From Astropecten irregularis (Eukaryota; Echinodermata; Asteroidea; Paxillosida; Astropectinidae): a stretch of DNA of 64,000 nucleotides. The DNA is taken from the NCBI GenBank assembly GCA_963971285.1, contig OZ020248.1, positions 23,581,873-23,645,872 on the forward strand, in the 5' to 3' direction. The position numbers and the translations under genes were made by a program. The notes under the pieces are model-generated. The model did not search any database and was not told the DNA's origin. It saw only the letters and a program-made list of their open reading frames with translations. Shown here one piece after another: positions 11,524-23,972 of the stretch. Positions within the stretch are counted from its first letter, which is position 1. The number at the start of each line of letters is the position of its first letter.

Positions 11524-12026
11524 CAGGGCGAGTCAAAAAAAAAAGAACTTGACTGAGATTGGTGATGTTTTTCAAAAGAAACATATGACACTCCAAAGTT
11601 CAGTAAAGTATTATTTAACAAGCACTCTCTCTTCTGCTTTTTACAAAAAAAGAAGAAGAAGAATGGAACAAATTGATCATTCCTAATAGGAGTTATGTCT
11701 ATTTATATTAAAAGTACTCATTTTGCTAGCTGTCCATAGAATGTTAATGCTTGACTGAATCTAAACATCTGAAAGGGTATTAAAGAGTCATTTTTAGCTA
11801 CCTACACAGCTAAAATGCGTAATTTATTTGTTTTGTCAAGTATTCCTTCGACAGCTTGCAAAATGAGTACCTTCATTAAAATAGACACTAGTCCTCTTAG
11901 GAAAGATCAATTTGTTTCATTCTTTTTTCTTCTAATAAGCAGGAGCGAGTGCTTGTTATGCTTTACCCAACTTCTGAGTGTCATTTGTTTCTTTTGAAAA
12001 ACATCACCAATCCTGGTCAAGTCCTG
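11524..12026. mobile_element. Mariner-like non-autonomous element
   Basis: Left end CAGGGCGAGTCAAAAAAAAA, then ATTGGTGATGTTTTTCAAAA. Right end mirrors this (TTTTGAAAAACATCACCAAT, GTCAAGTCCTG). TA dinucleotides flank both ends. There is no transposase ORF. Confidence 0.75.
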
Positions 12027-12334
12027 TATTTTGTAAAATGTTATAAAAGGGAAAACATTTTGCAAACACACATTGTTCTGTCATTCTCTGATATACACAT
12101 GTACCTCATCATTATTTTGGTTTGAGCAGCCAAGTCATTACAGTCCTTACTATATAGTTCACTTATTAACACCAACAACAAAGTCCATACTTTCAGAAAT
12201 GTTGCTTGTCAAAAGGGTCCTCAAAAGCAATTATGAGTTTTAAATAGAAATGTCCTCATATTAAACTAGTATTGTTGAGAAATGAAAGATTCATATTTCG
12301 GTTTTGTTTATTTATTTACCATCATTATTTAAGT

Positions 12335-12777
12335 GTGAGATCAATCCTAATTGCTAAGCAACATGTGATGTCACAATACAAATCACTATGGTGATACTGA
12401 ACAACTCATCTTAAGATTAATCTTAGTGCTTTGTGAAATCCAGCCCAGGGGCCAATTTCATAAAACTGTTAAGCACACAAATTTGCTTAGCACAAAAATG
12501 TCTCACCCATAAAACAAACCACCATTGAAAATTCCATTTGATATTCATGGTCAGCGAACAACAGCCAAAGAAGAATCACAAGTGATACACATCACGTAGA
12601 AATTTGGTTGTTAACCCTGTTTTTTATTAAGACAGAAATGTCATGCTTAGCACATTTTTGTGCTTAACAGTTTTATGAAATTGGCCCCAGGTGACTTACA
12701 TCACACGTTGCTTAGCAATTAAGATGAATTCACAGTTAAGATCAATCTTAGTGGTTCGTGAAATCGACGCAGGTTAT
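12335..12777. repeat. D-related segments flanking a C element
   Basis: Both sides carry AGATTAATCTTAGTGCTTTG / AGATCAATCTTAGTGGTTCG and GTGAAATC ends, with GCTAAGCAAC / GTTGCTTAGC motifs. Confidence 0.55.
12448..12689. mobile_element. C-family element, GTTAAGCACA subfamily
   Basis: Perfect-looking ends GGGGCCAATTTCATAAAACT / AGTTTTATGAAATTGGCCCC. It lies between two D-like segments. Confidence 0.9.
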
Positions 12778-12808
12778 TTAAATTTTCCCAGAGCCAGTAT
12801 CTAGTTTG

Positions 12809-12937
12809 AATAATTATTATTTAACAATTAACATAAACAAACAAATTTACACGAATATTAATTTACAATTAACATAAACAAACAAAAAAATGTACATGAA
12901 TATTATTTAACAATTCACATAAACAAACAAACAAACG
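12809..12937 (+). repeat. Three-unit AT-rich tandem repeat
   Basis: TTAACAATTAACATAAACAA, TTTACAATTAACATAAACAA and TTAACAATTCACATAAACAA, each followed by ACAAA and CACGAATATTA-like sequence. Confidence 0.85.
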
Positions 12938-13339
12938 AACACCCCACCCCCTACACGAACAAACGCCCCAACAAACAAACGATGTAGAATTTTCCACTTT
13001 ACTTATTGTTTCTTCAAATACTTTTCATTTGTATATTTTATTTATTTACATAATTTGCTTCAAGAAATGTAAATTCTTAGAAATCTTAAAAAAAAAAAAT
13101 ATCTGAAGAGACAATATTATTCTATCATTTACATCTCCTAGATTTTTTTTATTACTATTGTTTCAATTGTGGGTATTGGTAAAATAATAAACTGGTGGAT
13201 TTTCAATACAAGATGATGCTTACATGATTTTCATTGGAAAGAACAAAAATAATGTACTTTTATTATGAAAGGCTAAATGACAACTTAGAGGACAAGAACA
13301 TGCATGTAGCTTTTAACCATGTTCTGTTTTATGGGATCG

Positions 13340-13520
13340 TATAGCGGTGTGTGCGTGGTTTCATGGCTTCTGATTGCCAAATGAACAAAGATAATTGACT
13401 GTTTGGGACACTGCCAACATAGGCCTGGATAGCTCAGTTGGTAGAGCGCTGGTACGATATTCTGTAGGTCACTGGTTCGAATCCCACTCTCTTTGTCCAC
13501 TAGTTTTCAATGACTTATAA
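13340..13520 (+). repeat. tRNA-like cassette, copy 3
   Basis: The same upstream flank (GTTTCATGGCTTCTGATTGC) precedes a tRNA-like core from about 13422. The A and B boxes are intact, but the acceptor 3' strand is truncated (CCCACTCTCTTTG) and the T stem is broken. Confidence 0.65.
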
Positions 13521-13695
13521 AATTTTAATCCAATCAGTTTCCGCCCAGTGTCGTTATTTGATGATTTTATTTAATAACAAGTATAGTGTATGTACGTAAT
13601 TTGTAACAGACAAATTTGAAATGGTCTTACCTGATGATTTCATCTGAAGGATGGGCTACAAATATTTTAATATTTCTGAAATTGTGGTGTGGCTC

Positions 13696-14046
13696 AAAGG
13701 TAATATCATACTTTGGTTTTTGTCAAAGAAATTCAGATTCATGGGCAATCAAGAAAGAAACAACAGTCATCTGTGCAATTTTCAGTCCCATACTGTGCAC
13801 ACTTTTTGAGAAAACTGTGAAAAATGCTCATGGTATTTTTACAAATTCGTTCACCTTCGATCTTCCAAAGTTGAAAGATCAAATTCACTGAGTTGGTTTT
13901 ACTCTTGTCTGGATAAATACAGAATTTCAGGCAGAACAATTTGAACGGTATGTTTCTAACATCGCCATCTTTATACCCTGTAAGTTATAGGTAAATCTGC
14001 CGTTTCTGTTTTGGCATGCTTCCAAAGTATGAAATATAGTACCTTT
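13696..14046 (+). mobile_element. A-family TTAA-type MITE
   Basis: Family A reference description: left end AGGTAGTATCATACTTTGG, right end its inverse, length about 360, usually flanked by TTAA. The left half includes GATTCATGGGCAAAAATATC and CAGTCCCATACGGTGCCCAC, the centre is TTGATCTTTTAAAAGATCAA, and the right half is shared with family B. There is no ORF. This copy has left end AGGTAATATCATAC and a diverged right end. Confidence 0.75.
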
Positions 14047-14057
14047 CATATAGGCCT

Positions 14058-14417
14058 AGGTAGTTTCATACTTTGGTAAGAAACCAAAACAGAAATGTTC
14101 ACAGATTTACGGTATAACTTTCAGGGTATGAAGATGGTGCTGGTAGAAACCTACCGTTAATTTTTTCCGCCTGAAATGGTGTATTTATCCAGAAATTAGT
14201 AAAACAACGACCGAAAATCTTTTTGATCTTTTAAAAGATCAAAAATAAAAGAGAAAAGACTTAAGAAATATTGTGGCCGTTTTTCACGAAGTTCTCAAAA
14301 AGTGGGCACCGTTTGGGACTGAAATTTTCACAGATGACTGTGACTGAATCTTCCTTAATATTTTTGCCCATGAATCTGTACTTCTTTGATAAAAACCAAA
14401 GTATGATACTACCTTTA
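14058..14417 (-). mobile_element. A-family MITE, inverted neighbour
   Basis: Inverted relative to the copy 12 bp to its left, making a head-to-head pair. The centre TTTTAAAAGATCAAAAATAA is intact and the distal end reads CAAAGTATGATACTACCTTT. Confidence 0.8.
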
Positions 14418-14562
14418 GCTCTTCCTCCATGGCTGAAGTAATGTTTGAAATTAAATTCATTGCACGAGACGTGCATGGACTTCGAGCAAGTCTATTTTAA
14501 ACATGTCGGGTAAGTGCACGAAGAGGGCGCTATTTCTGGAAATTATCTCAGTTCTGCCCACA

Positions 14563-14597
14563 GACATAAATAACCTAGGGTTATTTATGTCTATGGT
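14563..14597. repeat. Short palindrome AGACATAAATAACC / GGTTATTTATGTCT
   Basis: The same terminal motif bounds the 49281-49772 element, so this may be a collapsed relic of that family. Confidence 0.6.
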
Positions 14598-14602
14598 TCT
14601 GC

Positions 14603-14828
14603 CGCGTCTGGGCCTTTAATTAGGCTTGATGAGCTAGGCTTGGGATTTATTTCGCTATCGCCATTTGGTGTCCTAAATGAAATGAAGGGCTTGAGATACA
14701 TGACGAAGCTGGAGCCTTTCTTCGGCTTCGTCATGTGGTCAAATCCCTTCATTTTCGTTTTATGGGCCTCAAATGGTGGAAGCGAAATAAGTCGCAATTC
14801 TAGCCTCAAGCCTGGTTTCGTAAAGGCC
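14603..14828. mobile_element. Fold-back element
   Basis: Long inverted arms, including ATTTATTTCGCTATCGCCAT, GAAATGAAGGGCTTGA and GACGAAGCTGGAGCC, mirrored by TTCGTCATG, CAAATCCCTTCATTTTCG and AGCGAAATAAGTCGC. Confidence 0.75.
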
Positions 14829-14849
14829 ATATTATGTTTTAAACTGACA

Positions 14850-16790
14850 GCTTGTCAAGTTAATTGCAGATTTTTAATTTTAGGGAAGACGTACATCGTC
14901 ACGAAAACGTAGGTTTATCCGCGCTTGCAAAAAAAGACAAGGATAATAATTATTCGGCGTCAGTGATATTTTTTTGAAGGTAGAAGGGCGCCATCTTGCG
15001 GCACACTTATTCTGCTATCTCAGGGCCATCACTGGTTGCCTACAACTTTCACATCGTGTCTGTACTCGTGGGGAATTTTTTACCACAAACTGAGCGTATG
15101 ATTAGTTAATATACATCGTTTCTGTTCACTTGTTCGTGTTTTTTATTTGCTGTTTGAAAATGGCAAGATGTATGCACCTGACGCAGAATGTCTGCCGCAA
15201 GGGGGCGCTATCAGTGTCTCCTCTGCAAGAGCCCGAATCTGCTCGCATCAATTTATTTGGGTCAAATTTCGCCGGGAATGAAATGCTATATCTAACACAC
15301 ACATGCAACACGCGCCCGCCCCACCAACTATAAGCCAATGGCTGGCACGAATGGAAATTTCCATCAGCAAGGAAAAAAACCAAGGTTGAACAAAAAATAG
15401 GTTTACCGCATTGAAATGGACAAAACCGCGGGGGAATAAGGCCATGGGGGTAGAACAAATAAAAGCACTTAATTCTAACACAAATTAAACAAGCGGGTGG
15501 CCTTATAGGCCCACTATACTGTACTGTATATGCCTCTAACCTGATCTTTCCATTTCATGGAAAAAAAACCCTGCCAAGTTAATCATTGATGACTTGTATT
15601 AAATTGAAAATGTACGGGGGAACATTGGTGACGTCTCAGAAGTCTGAATTTGATGATAATATCCATTGAAAAAACACAAGTTAATGCGAGCATGGCGGTA
15701 AAAAAATAGAAGTAGACGCCAATAACCGGTTGGAAAATTGAATATAAACAACTGAATTTGACGTTGAATGTGACATTTTCTACGAATTTGTCCTTCCTAT
15801 TTCATCACGTCACCGTTGCTGTAGCGATGTAAATTCTGAACATTTTACAGTACGATGTTGGATAGATTAACCACTGAGATAGAAATAGCAGTAAATTGGG
15901 CCTGGCTGTATGATGACGAAAATTGACGATCGGACGTATAGGCCTACGTCCTTGTATTATGTAAAACCGCAGAGTAGTTTGACGAACCCTCATTTTGGGT
16001 AGTTTTTTTTCTCTCTCTTGCAAAAAGACTTCCCACACACGATGATATGATGCTAAATAATTAGCAGTACATCAAAGGCAGGCCGATGCGTTATCCCTTT
16101 TGGCACAGATCCAAAACGAAGAAAATAGAAAAGGAAAACCTTAGCTAGGCCCTGTACTATAGTTCACTCTGAATTCACGAAATGCCGTGCACTATTGTAA
16201 AAAAAAATGGGGGGGGGGGGGGGAGTAGGATTATCTGGGTTTTAACGGTCTTTATCCGGATTCCCCCCACCCCTGGGGCTTAAGGTAGGTGGGGCATTTT
16301 GGCGCCACGCGGTACATATGTCGTCAGCCACCACGTGAGAAGCGCCAATTATATTAACTGGCCGCACTGTGCCCTTGTAAATGAGTTGTAGAGATCAGCG
16401 GGTACCGTAGTATAATAGTACACGTAGTAAGGACTACTACGAACAGCCCTAGGGCGCAACAATACAAATATTGTCATCGAAGTATGTACTACGCGTGGCT
16501 ATGGCCTGGTAAATAATGCACACAAACTCAATACGCATTCCCGAACACGGTATACAGTGAAAGTTTCGAGGGACAGACCCCTGAACACATTTTCTATATT
16601 TTTGCCCAACATCATTATTTAATTTTAAACAGACTGGTACTTATAGTTCCAGTGCTTGTTTCACTATTTCCCATATTTTTACTATTTCCCATACATTTTT
16701 ATTTTCTGTATGACGCCATAGTCATACCCAAAATAATGTCAAACAGACTTGCATGCATCTCAGTCAAACGGGCATTAGGCCATTCTTGAA
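14850..16790. other. No gene recognised
   Basis: Mixed-composition sequence with a poly-G run at 16208. Open frames of up to 110 codons look non-coding (no motif, biased residues). Confidence 0.55.
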
Positions 16791-16797
16791 AGAATCA

Positions 16798-17463
16798 GGG
16801 GCCAATTTCGTAGAGTTGCTTAAGCAAAAACATTGTTTAAGCATGAAAAGTCTTCATGTGATCAAACAGGATTATTATACCAACCAATTAATGTTCATGT
16901 GATGTTTACTGCTTTTGACTTGTATTCGGGGCCTTCCATAAAGTACGTACGCACGAAATGCCAACTTTTTTGACCCCCCCCCCCCCCTCTGTACGCAAGG
17001 CGTACGCAGTGGTCCCAATCCCCCCTCCCCCTGTACGCATACGCATTCCACATTAGGTTTTTCACTTCTCGTTGTACCTCGCTTTAGCATCATTAAAATG
17101 TCACCGTAATCCGGGCCGGTACCGTTATTGGGACGTCACTTTCAAATTCTGAAAATGAATGACTAAAGTTAAACAGGTTTTTATACATTTACAAATGTAT
17201 TTAACTATTTTTTATTATGTTGAATAAGACAAAAAAAGGAGGAAAAAACAAAACAATCCCGGTGCTTTTTTCACGTTTGTTACCTCTCTTTTCGCGCGAT
17301 AATGCTATGCAAATTTTTCGTTTGCGTACGGTACGCATTGGCCTGAACCCCCCCCCCCATGTACGCATGGCGTACGCATCGGTAACAACAGCCCCCCCCC
17401 CCCCCACACCCCCAAAGGTTTTTGGTGCTTAAGCAAAATGTTGTGCTTAGGCAGTTGTCCCCA
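16798..17463. mobile_element. C-family element with C-rich insertion
   Basis: C sequence at 16798-16928 and 17410-17463 brackets a 480-bp insert. The insert has two C tracts followed by TGTACGCA..GGCGTACGC motifs (16974-17045, 17347-17405). Confidence 0.6.
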
Positions 17464-17706
17464 GGGGCCAATTTCATAGAGCTGCTTAAGCACCAAAATT
17501 TGCTTAAGCACCAATAACCTTTGTGAATAAAATCAATATGCCATCCAAAACTCCTTGTGAATGTTATGCTCAGCAAACAATGGCTGAATACAAGTCAAAA
17601 TCAGTGAATATCACATGAAAATTTGGTTGCAATCCTGTTTGATCGAGGAAGACTTTTCATGCTTAAGCAAATTTTGTGCTTAAGCAGCTCTATGAAATTG
17701 GCCCCA
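17464..17706. mobile_element. C-family element, GCTTAAGCAC subfamily
   Basis: Ends GGGGCCAATTTCATAGAGCT / AGCTCTATGAAATTGGCCCC are exact inverses over 20 bases. Confidence 0.9.
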
Positions 17707-17948
17707 GTTCGTTACTTGAAGAATTCAAATTAATTTCAGCGTTTCGGTAGTACATTCGGCTACAGCGCGCGCAGAGCACATGCTACGCTATATTCTCTGT
17801 ACATTTCCCGCTTTTTTGACCACGACGGGAAGGTGGGAGAGGCGGTGCACCTCACGTGAATTTCCAGGGCTGAGTGCCAATTAATGATTTCATTGATTTT
17901 GATGAGCAAAAAGAGAAGTTAACACATTGGAGACCGAATCCGATAATT

Positions 17949-18346
17949 AAAGGTAAGTACGGGATTGGTATAAAAATAACAAAAAACAGAATGTTCACAT
18001 GCAGATTTACCTATAACTTGGTGATAGTAGAAACATATCGTTAAATTGTTTCTTCCTGAAATGCTGTATATTTTATCCAGAAAAGAGTAAAAACCAATGA
18101 CCAAAACTAATTTTGATCTTCGAAAGATAAAAAAAAAAATAATTTTGATCTTCGAAAGATAAAAAAAAAAAATAACAGTGAAAAGATTTTCTTTTTTAAT
18201 GTAGGCGTGTTCACTATTTTCTCAAAAATGTGGGCACCGTATGTGACTGGAAATTTCACAGATGACTGTTACTGTATCTTTCTTGATTATATTTGCCCAT
18301 ATATTTGCATTTCTTTGACAAAAAACCCGAAGTATGATATTGCCTT
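17949..18346 (-). mobile_element. A-family MITE, older copy
   Basis: Outer end has decayed to AGGTAAGTACGGGATTGGTA (B-like). The central region GATCTTCGAAAGAT is locally duplicated (18115-18170). Shares its TTAA boundary with the next element. Confidence 0.75.
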
Positions 18347-18716
18347 TAAAGGTAGTATCATACTTTGGTTTTTGTTAAAGAAATACAGATTCATGGGCAA
18401 AACTATCAAGGAAGATACAGTAAAAGTAATCTGTGAAAATTTCAGTCCCATATGGTGCCAACTTTTTGAGAAAACAGTAAAAAACGGCCACAGTATTTCT
18501 TAAGTATTTTCTCTTTTATTTTTGATCTTTTAAAAGATCAAAAAGATTTTCGGTCGTTGTTTTATTAATTTCTGGGTAAATACACCATTTCAGGCGGAAA
18601 TATTTTAACGGTAGGTTTCTACCAGCATCATCTTTATACCCTGAAAGTTATATGTAAATCTGTGAACATTTCTGTTTTGTTCTCTTACCAAAGTATGATA
18701 CTTTAAAGTACCTTTA
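18347..18716 (+). mobile_element. A-family MITE abutting an inverted copy
   Basis: Starts at the shared TTTAAAGGTAGTATC junction and keeps the central palindrome. The right end is followed by a repeat of CTTTAAAGTAC. Confidence 0.85.
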
Positions 18717-19370
18717 AAGTACATACAATCATGTAGCACCCTATTCCCACCCTATGATGACGGGGCCTCACACCGTGCAATCGTCACAATCTTGGCTCAA
18801 GTTTGAGGTCTTCCATTGATATTGACTTGGATCCATTCACATGTTTTGCTTCTCACGATGTCCCAGAGGCACACATTCTCACCCCACACACGGGTTCACC
18901 AGGAATACATGCCAGAACACTTCCAAAAGCAGACAGAGAAGACCGTTCTTGCCCTATTTGGCAGAGTATATAAAACGGTACTTGAAAAATACATCACTTT
19001 TCAGTAACAGACAAAAACAGACCTAACAACTTGGAAAGGTTACCATATAGCTGTGAAATGTGAACCTAATCTGGAATGTGTTAGTTTAGGGCAATGAGTG
19101 GGAAGAAAATACGCTGGATTTCCATGAACAAATCTCTAGGATTAAACCATTAAAAATATCTCAATATCATTTTACTCGGAGCAGCTTAATCAAACTTTTA
19201 ATGCGACTTGGTTGATTAAGTTAAGCTTAAGGCGTTGTCTTTGGGGATTCTTTGGTATTTTCCCATTGAGTGCACTGATAGGGCGCGAACTCCATGATTG
19301 TCATTGGTTTGCACTGTTTGTGACTATATGTGTGCGTTAAACACTCTCCCACGTCCTGCGAATAGAACCT

Positions 19371-19610
19371 GGGGCCAATTTCATGAAACTGTTAAGCACA
19401 AAATTTGCTTAGCACAAAAATGTCTCGCCCAATGAAACAAACAACCGTTGGAAATTCCATTTGATATTCATGGTCAGCGGACAACAGCCAAAGAACAATC
19501 ACAAGTGATACACAACACGTGGAAATTTGGTTGTTAACCCTGTTTTCATTAAGACAGAAATGTCCTGCTTAGCAAATTTTTGTGCTTAACAGTTTTATGA
19601 AATTGGCCCC
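19371..19610. mobile_element. C-family element, GTTAAGCACA subfamily
   Basis: Very close to the 12448 copy across its length (for example ATTCATGGTCAGCGGACAAC, AACAATCACAAGTGATACAC). Confidence 0.9.
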
Positions 19611-19751
19611 AGTTTACAGCTGCGACACCATCAAACATATAATTTTTCATAATTTCTGGCCGGTACTAAATCAATGTTTTTTTTTACTTTTAGCCTTCCG
19701 ACTGATGTGCCGAAATGCTACAACTTTCGCATCTACTCGTTCAGTACAGTA

Positions 19752-20141
19752 CAGGATTGGTAACAAACCAAAATGTTCACAGATTTACGGATAACTTTCA
19801 GGATTATGAAGATGGTGCTGGTAGAAACATACCGTTACAATATTTGCGCATTGGAGTGAGTGGGGGATTCGAACCGGCGACCTCCTGAATACCGTACAGG
19901 CGCTCTACCAACTGAGCCATGCAGCCCCCCCCCCCCTCCCCTACGTTGGTGGTGTCCCTAATAGTCAATTATCTTGTTTTATAAGAAAAATTGAGTCGGG
20001 TTTTCAATATTTCCTCGTTACTCAGTTGTCCGATTGAGCTCAAATTTTCAAAGGTTTATTATTTATGTACATGTTTGATCAGACAAAGCCTGTGCCGTGC
20101 TGTTCTGTGACCTTTACCAATCAGGTATTACACCTTTAATG
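19752..20141 (-). mobile_element. B-family MITE interrupted by a tRNA-like cassette
   Basis: Left portion 19752-19845 (AGGATTGGTAACAAACCAAA, GATGGTGCTGGTAGAAACAT). The B-specific portion resumes near 19976 (TTTTATAAGAAAAATTGAGT) and ends ACCAATCAGGTATTACACCT. Confidence 0.8.
19846..19975 (-). repeat. tRNA-like cassette, copy 4, nested in a B element
   Basis: On the minus strand the core reads GGCTGCATGGCTCAGTTGGT through CGGTTCGAATCC at 19928-19855. A long C run (19924-19937) sits where the other copies have CAACGTAGG. B-family sequence continues on both sides. Confidence 0.65.
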
Positions 20142-21520
20142 CATTGCTCACTGCTAGTTGTGAATACTGAAACAAATCAGACATTATTTTAGTGACTGTC
20201 TACCGTTGCAGATCAGCAGACACATCAATTTGTTGCTACTTTTGCCCGAGGGACCCGACTCGAACTACTTTTCTGTAACACCCCTTTGAACTCTACAGTA
20301 CTACGACTATAGTATACTAGAGATGCCCTGTTATGTTTCGAATTTCCCACGACCCCGTATGGGTTGCAACCAAGGGCCCGGGAGAATTAAACCGTCTGAG
20401 GCCGCCAGGCATTTGGGAGTCCACAGGGTCTAAAAGAAAAGGTTACCGAAGGTATGTCTAATCTAGGGGGTGGGTTGGGGGAAAAACTGGTGACTTTACT
20501 GCTCCAATTTTATCTCTTTTCCTTTTGCCGTGCCACAAAAAAACCCCACACCTTATAATCCCAAGCCGAACACTCGGCCCAAACGGAAATGGAGGACTGA
20601 TAAGCATAAAAAACCCCGGCGGGGCAGGCAGGGAGTGTTTTGTTTGGCTGTTGGTGGTCTCGGTAAGCTACAACGGGGACGGAGGACGTTACCCCCAGGC
20701 CTATAAAACGACACTAAAACCGCCGATATTATAGAGCGCTAAACACGGCCGGAGGCTGAGCGTGTGTCCTTGCCTGCGCATACCGGTAAAAATAAGCCTC
20801 TTTTCCCGCCCAGACCATCTACGAAATACCCTCCTTTCCGTTCAATATCGTGTTATGTCTTCTTCTTGCACACGCCGTTTCAACCGTGCCGTTATTGACA
20901 GGTTATCGCGCCCAATTTTCCTCCTAAAACAAATCGGTCAAGAAAACTCATGTTCCTATCATAGAGCTACAAAAATAAACCATGACTTGAAAAGTTGAAA
21001 ATCCCTGCAAAGAATTTCGAGGAAAGAGAATGATTATCGAGATACCCCCTTCTGGCCCTCGCTCTTAAAAAAAAAAAAAGATTAGAAAGCTCATCCATCT
21101 CAACAAAAACAAATTCCCACACTTGGCCTAAAAATAATAGAAGAGCCCAGGCTAGGTATGCGTTGCGGTCTCGAACGGTGGCTGAACCCCGGCTGAATGG
21201 TCTGACCGTGGAAGGAGTTCAAGTCCCTGCCGCGGTGTGACCGGAATTTACCCTCGTACCCTCCCAGCAATCACGCATATGAACTGAGCTGCTTCACTCG
21301 TACCGTACGTTGGCGAGGTCAAACACCGGTAGATGGGCACGGCTCTAGCGGTATGTACGGTGTGTTTTTGTGTACATTCTGTCAAGAATTGAAGACTGTG
21401 GGGGAGCCAATGCCGACCGCATGCTCCGCTAGGTATCGTGCGAAAAGCGAACATGGCATAAGGCTTTACAGTAGGCCTACATGGTACACACAGGTTTATA
21501 CGCCCTCCTCAACTCGCCAG
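20142..21520. other. No gene recognised
   Basis: Higher-GC stretch with blocks of CpG (20330-20900, 21150-21460). No splice-bounded ORF with family features found. Confidence 0.5.
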
Positions 21521-21525
21521 ACTTG

Positions 21526-22201
21526 GGCTGGATTTCACAAAGCACTAGTTTGTTCACTATCATCATAGTAATTGGTATTGTGACGTCACATGTTGCTTAG
21601 CAATTAAGATGAATTCACACTTAAAGGGTTCCTGCAGTGTTTTTTTTTCAGTCAGGTTATTTAATTGTCTTCATACAGAGAATACTGACAAATAATGAAT
21701 GGCGAGTCTTATTTTGGTTAAAAACCAGCATTTGATTTTCCTTTGAATGGCTTTGTAAAAGGCGGGATTTTCACGCATACTCTTGTAGGGAACCAACAGC
21801 AAAAATATAATAAAAAAACATAAATAAATGAAGAGGCAAACTTGACCTACAGAAATGGTTTGGTAAAAAAATTACACCACCAGTTGAGTGAAAGGAACAT
21901 ATTCAGCACAATAAAACCCATTGAGGGTTTGTCAGAAAAACAACCCCAACTTCTGGTGCACAAAGTAATTGGATTACTGCTCTCAGTTGCCCAGATGACA
22001 TCACAGTTTTGCTCATGAATATGGAAATTCTAATTAGCATACAAATCAAAAAACCTGTTGTTAACCCTGAAACAGTGTGAGGAAGTGGGTAAAATCACAA
22101 TCCCCATGTACAGTTCTCTTTATTGGCACATGTTCAAGCCATAATATTCCCATTGCAGAGACCCTTTAAGATCAATCTTAGTGCTTCGTGAAATCGGCCC
22201 A
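21526..22201. repeat. D-related element split by a TTAA MITE
   Basis: GGGCTGGATTTCACAAAGCA at the left and AGTGCTTCGTGAAATCGGCC at the right; the middle is the 21625 insertion. Confidence 0.7.
21625..22165. mobile_element. 541-bp TTAA-flanked MITE
   Basis: Ends AGGGTTCCTGCAGTG / CATTGCAGAGACCCT, with TTAA at 21621-21624 and 22166-22169. Deleting insert plus one TTAA restores the host repeat CACTTAAGATCAATC. The TTAAAGG boundary is like the T2-type MITEs described from Xenopus. Confidence 0.85.
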
Positions 22202-23442
22202 TTAGCCCTGTTCCCTCTCTCTTCAGACATCCTTACGACAGAAAATCCTTTCGTCCGACAACCTTACGACAAATATATTGCATGCAGCTTGCAGGGGAGA
22301 CCTATAGACCCTTTACCTTTACGATATCTTTCCGGCAACATAATGATAGCAGAGGGAGAGCTGGCAAAAGCAACCCATCAGGACTGTTGTTGAAAGAGGA
22401 CTTGAAAACATAAACATGTATAGCCGTTCACTTCTAACAATTGAGCACAACTGTTTCTAGACTCATAGACGCTCTGAAGTATTTCCTTGGCAGAAAACAC
22501 CACTCTTTTTAAAACAGAGGTCGACAGAATTGACACTCGTGGAACGCCGTATATAGTTGAGGAAATAATGTTTCAGATGCTCTTGATGTCGAGAGCTGCT
22601 CAGTAGCAGCTAGCCTCGCACAAGACTGAAACTGTTGAGGTCTTTTTAGACAGGGATTTGATGACTCCTTTGCGTGTGTTTTTGCCAATGCACGATAATT
22701 CCATTGGAAAATTGGAAAAAAACGAAAACAGGCTCGTCTTCCGTGCCAGCGCCAGCGGACGGAAACAAGGAGAAGACGACAGCGGACCGGAACAAACAAG
22801 AGATTATTGTCGGGTATATTGGAGCGACATCACGGCCTTAATGGATCAAAAATGAGTGATGGGCGATAGTCGCCATCGGGGAATGAATGAAAAATAAACC
22901 ACCCCCGAAAAAAAAAAAATTAAAAGCGAAGCGCCAAAAAAAACCAAAAGAAAAAAACCTTGGAAACCTAAGAAGTCCATAGCCGTTTTATAACACTCTT
23001 GCCGCGTGTCCAATACTCATTTTGCAATTTGTAATCACATCTGTCATTTCCTATCATTATACCGGTTTTCAGACTCAATAATACTTATGCACATGTACAT
23101 CCGATACATATTGTGATATTGTCTCCGTATACGGTTTGAACCCTTTGGGATTTCGGAAGTCGATGCTAACTATAAACGCTCCGTGGTTTCTCAGGAAGAC
23201 TGTATAGAAGCCGAGTTTGGGTAGGGTTTATGTCATCCAAGGTTTTTTGTTTCTGCGGTGTAATGTATATTTTTTTCTTTCAGAGGTGTACCTTTCACAA
23301 ATTGAGACATCATTCCTGGAACAGAATGTCTTTTCTTCCGCGAGAGATCTTGTTTTTTTGTATTCCCGGAGATCAGAAAGTAATCGTATCTAGGGTTAGT
23401 AGCAGTTTGAGGAAGATAAGTTTAGTAGGCCTATTGCTTCCT
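22202..23442. other. No gene recognised
   Basis: The 22640-22860 region is open on both strands, but neither translation has recognisable motifs. Confidence 0.5.
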
Positions 23443-23807
23443 TAAAGGTAGTATCATACTTCGTTTTTTTGTCAAAAAAGTACAGATTCATGGGCAAAAA
23501 AATCAAGAGAGATACAGTAACAGTCATCTGTGAAAATTTCAGTCCCATACGGTGCCCACTTTTTGAAAAAACAGTGAAAAACTGCCACAGTATGTCTTAA
23601 GTCTTGTCTCTTTTATTTTTGATCTTTTAAAAGATCAACAAGATTTCCGGTAGTTGTTTTACTAATTTCTGGATAAATTCACCATTTCAGGTGGAAAAAT
23701 CTTAATGGTAGGTTTCTACCAGCACCATGTTCATACCCTGGAAGTTATACGTAAATCTGTGAACATTTCTGTTTTGGTCTCTTACCAAAGTATGATACTA
23801 CCTTTAA
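23443..23807 (+). mobile_element. A-family MITE, full length
   Basis: Flanked by TTAA on both sides (CCTTAAAGG and CCTTTAAC), with near-perfect terminal repeats. Confidence 0.9.
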
Positions 23808-23972
23808 CAACACAGTTCACATACGGGGTTACTCAGGATTGTTCCCCTTCTTATACAATACAAAAAGTGCCAATTATGATACATGCAGAACAAAATCAAA
23901 CGCGTTTGAAGTTTCATATTATTTATCATAATATTCATATTTCATAACTGCCCAAAATCTGGCTTCTGCTGC

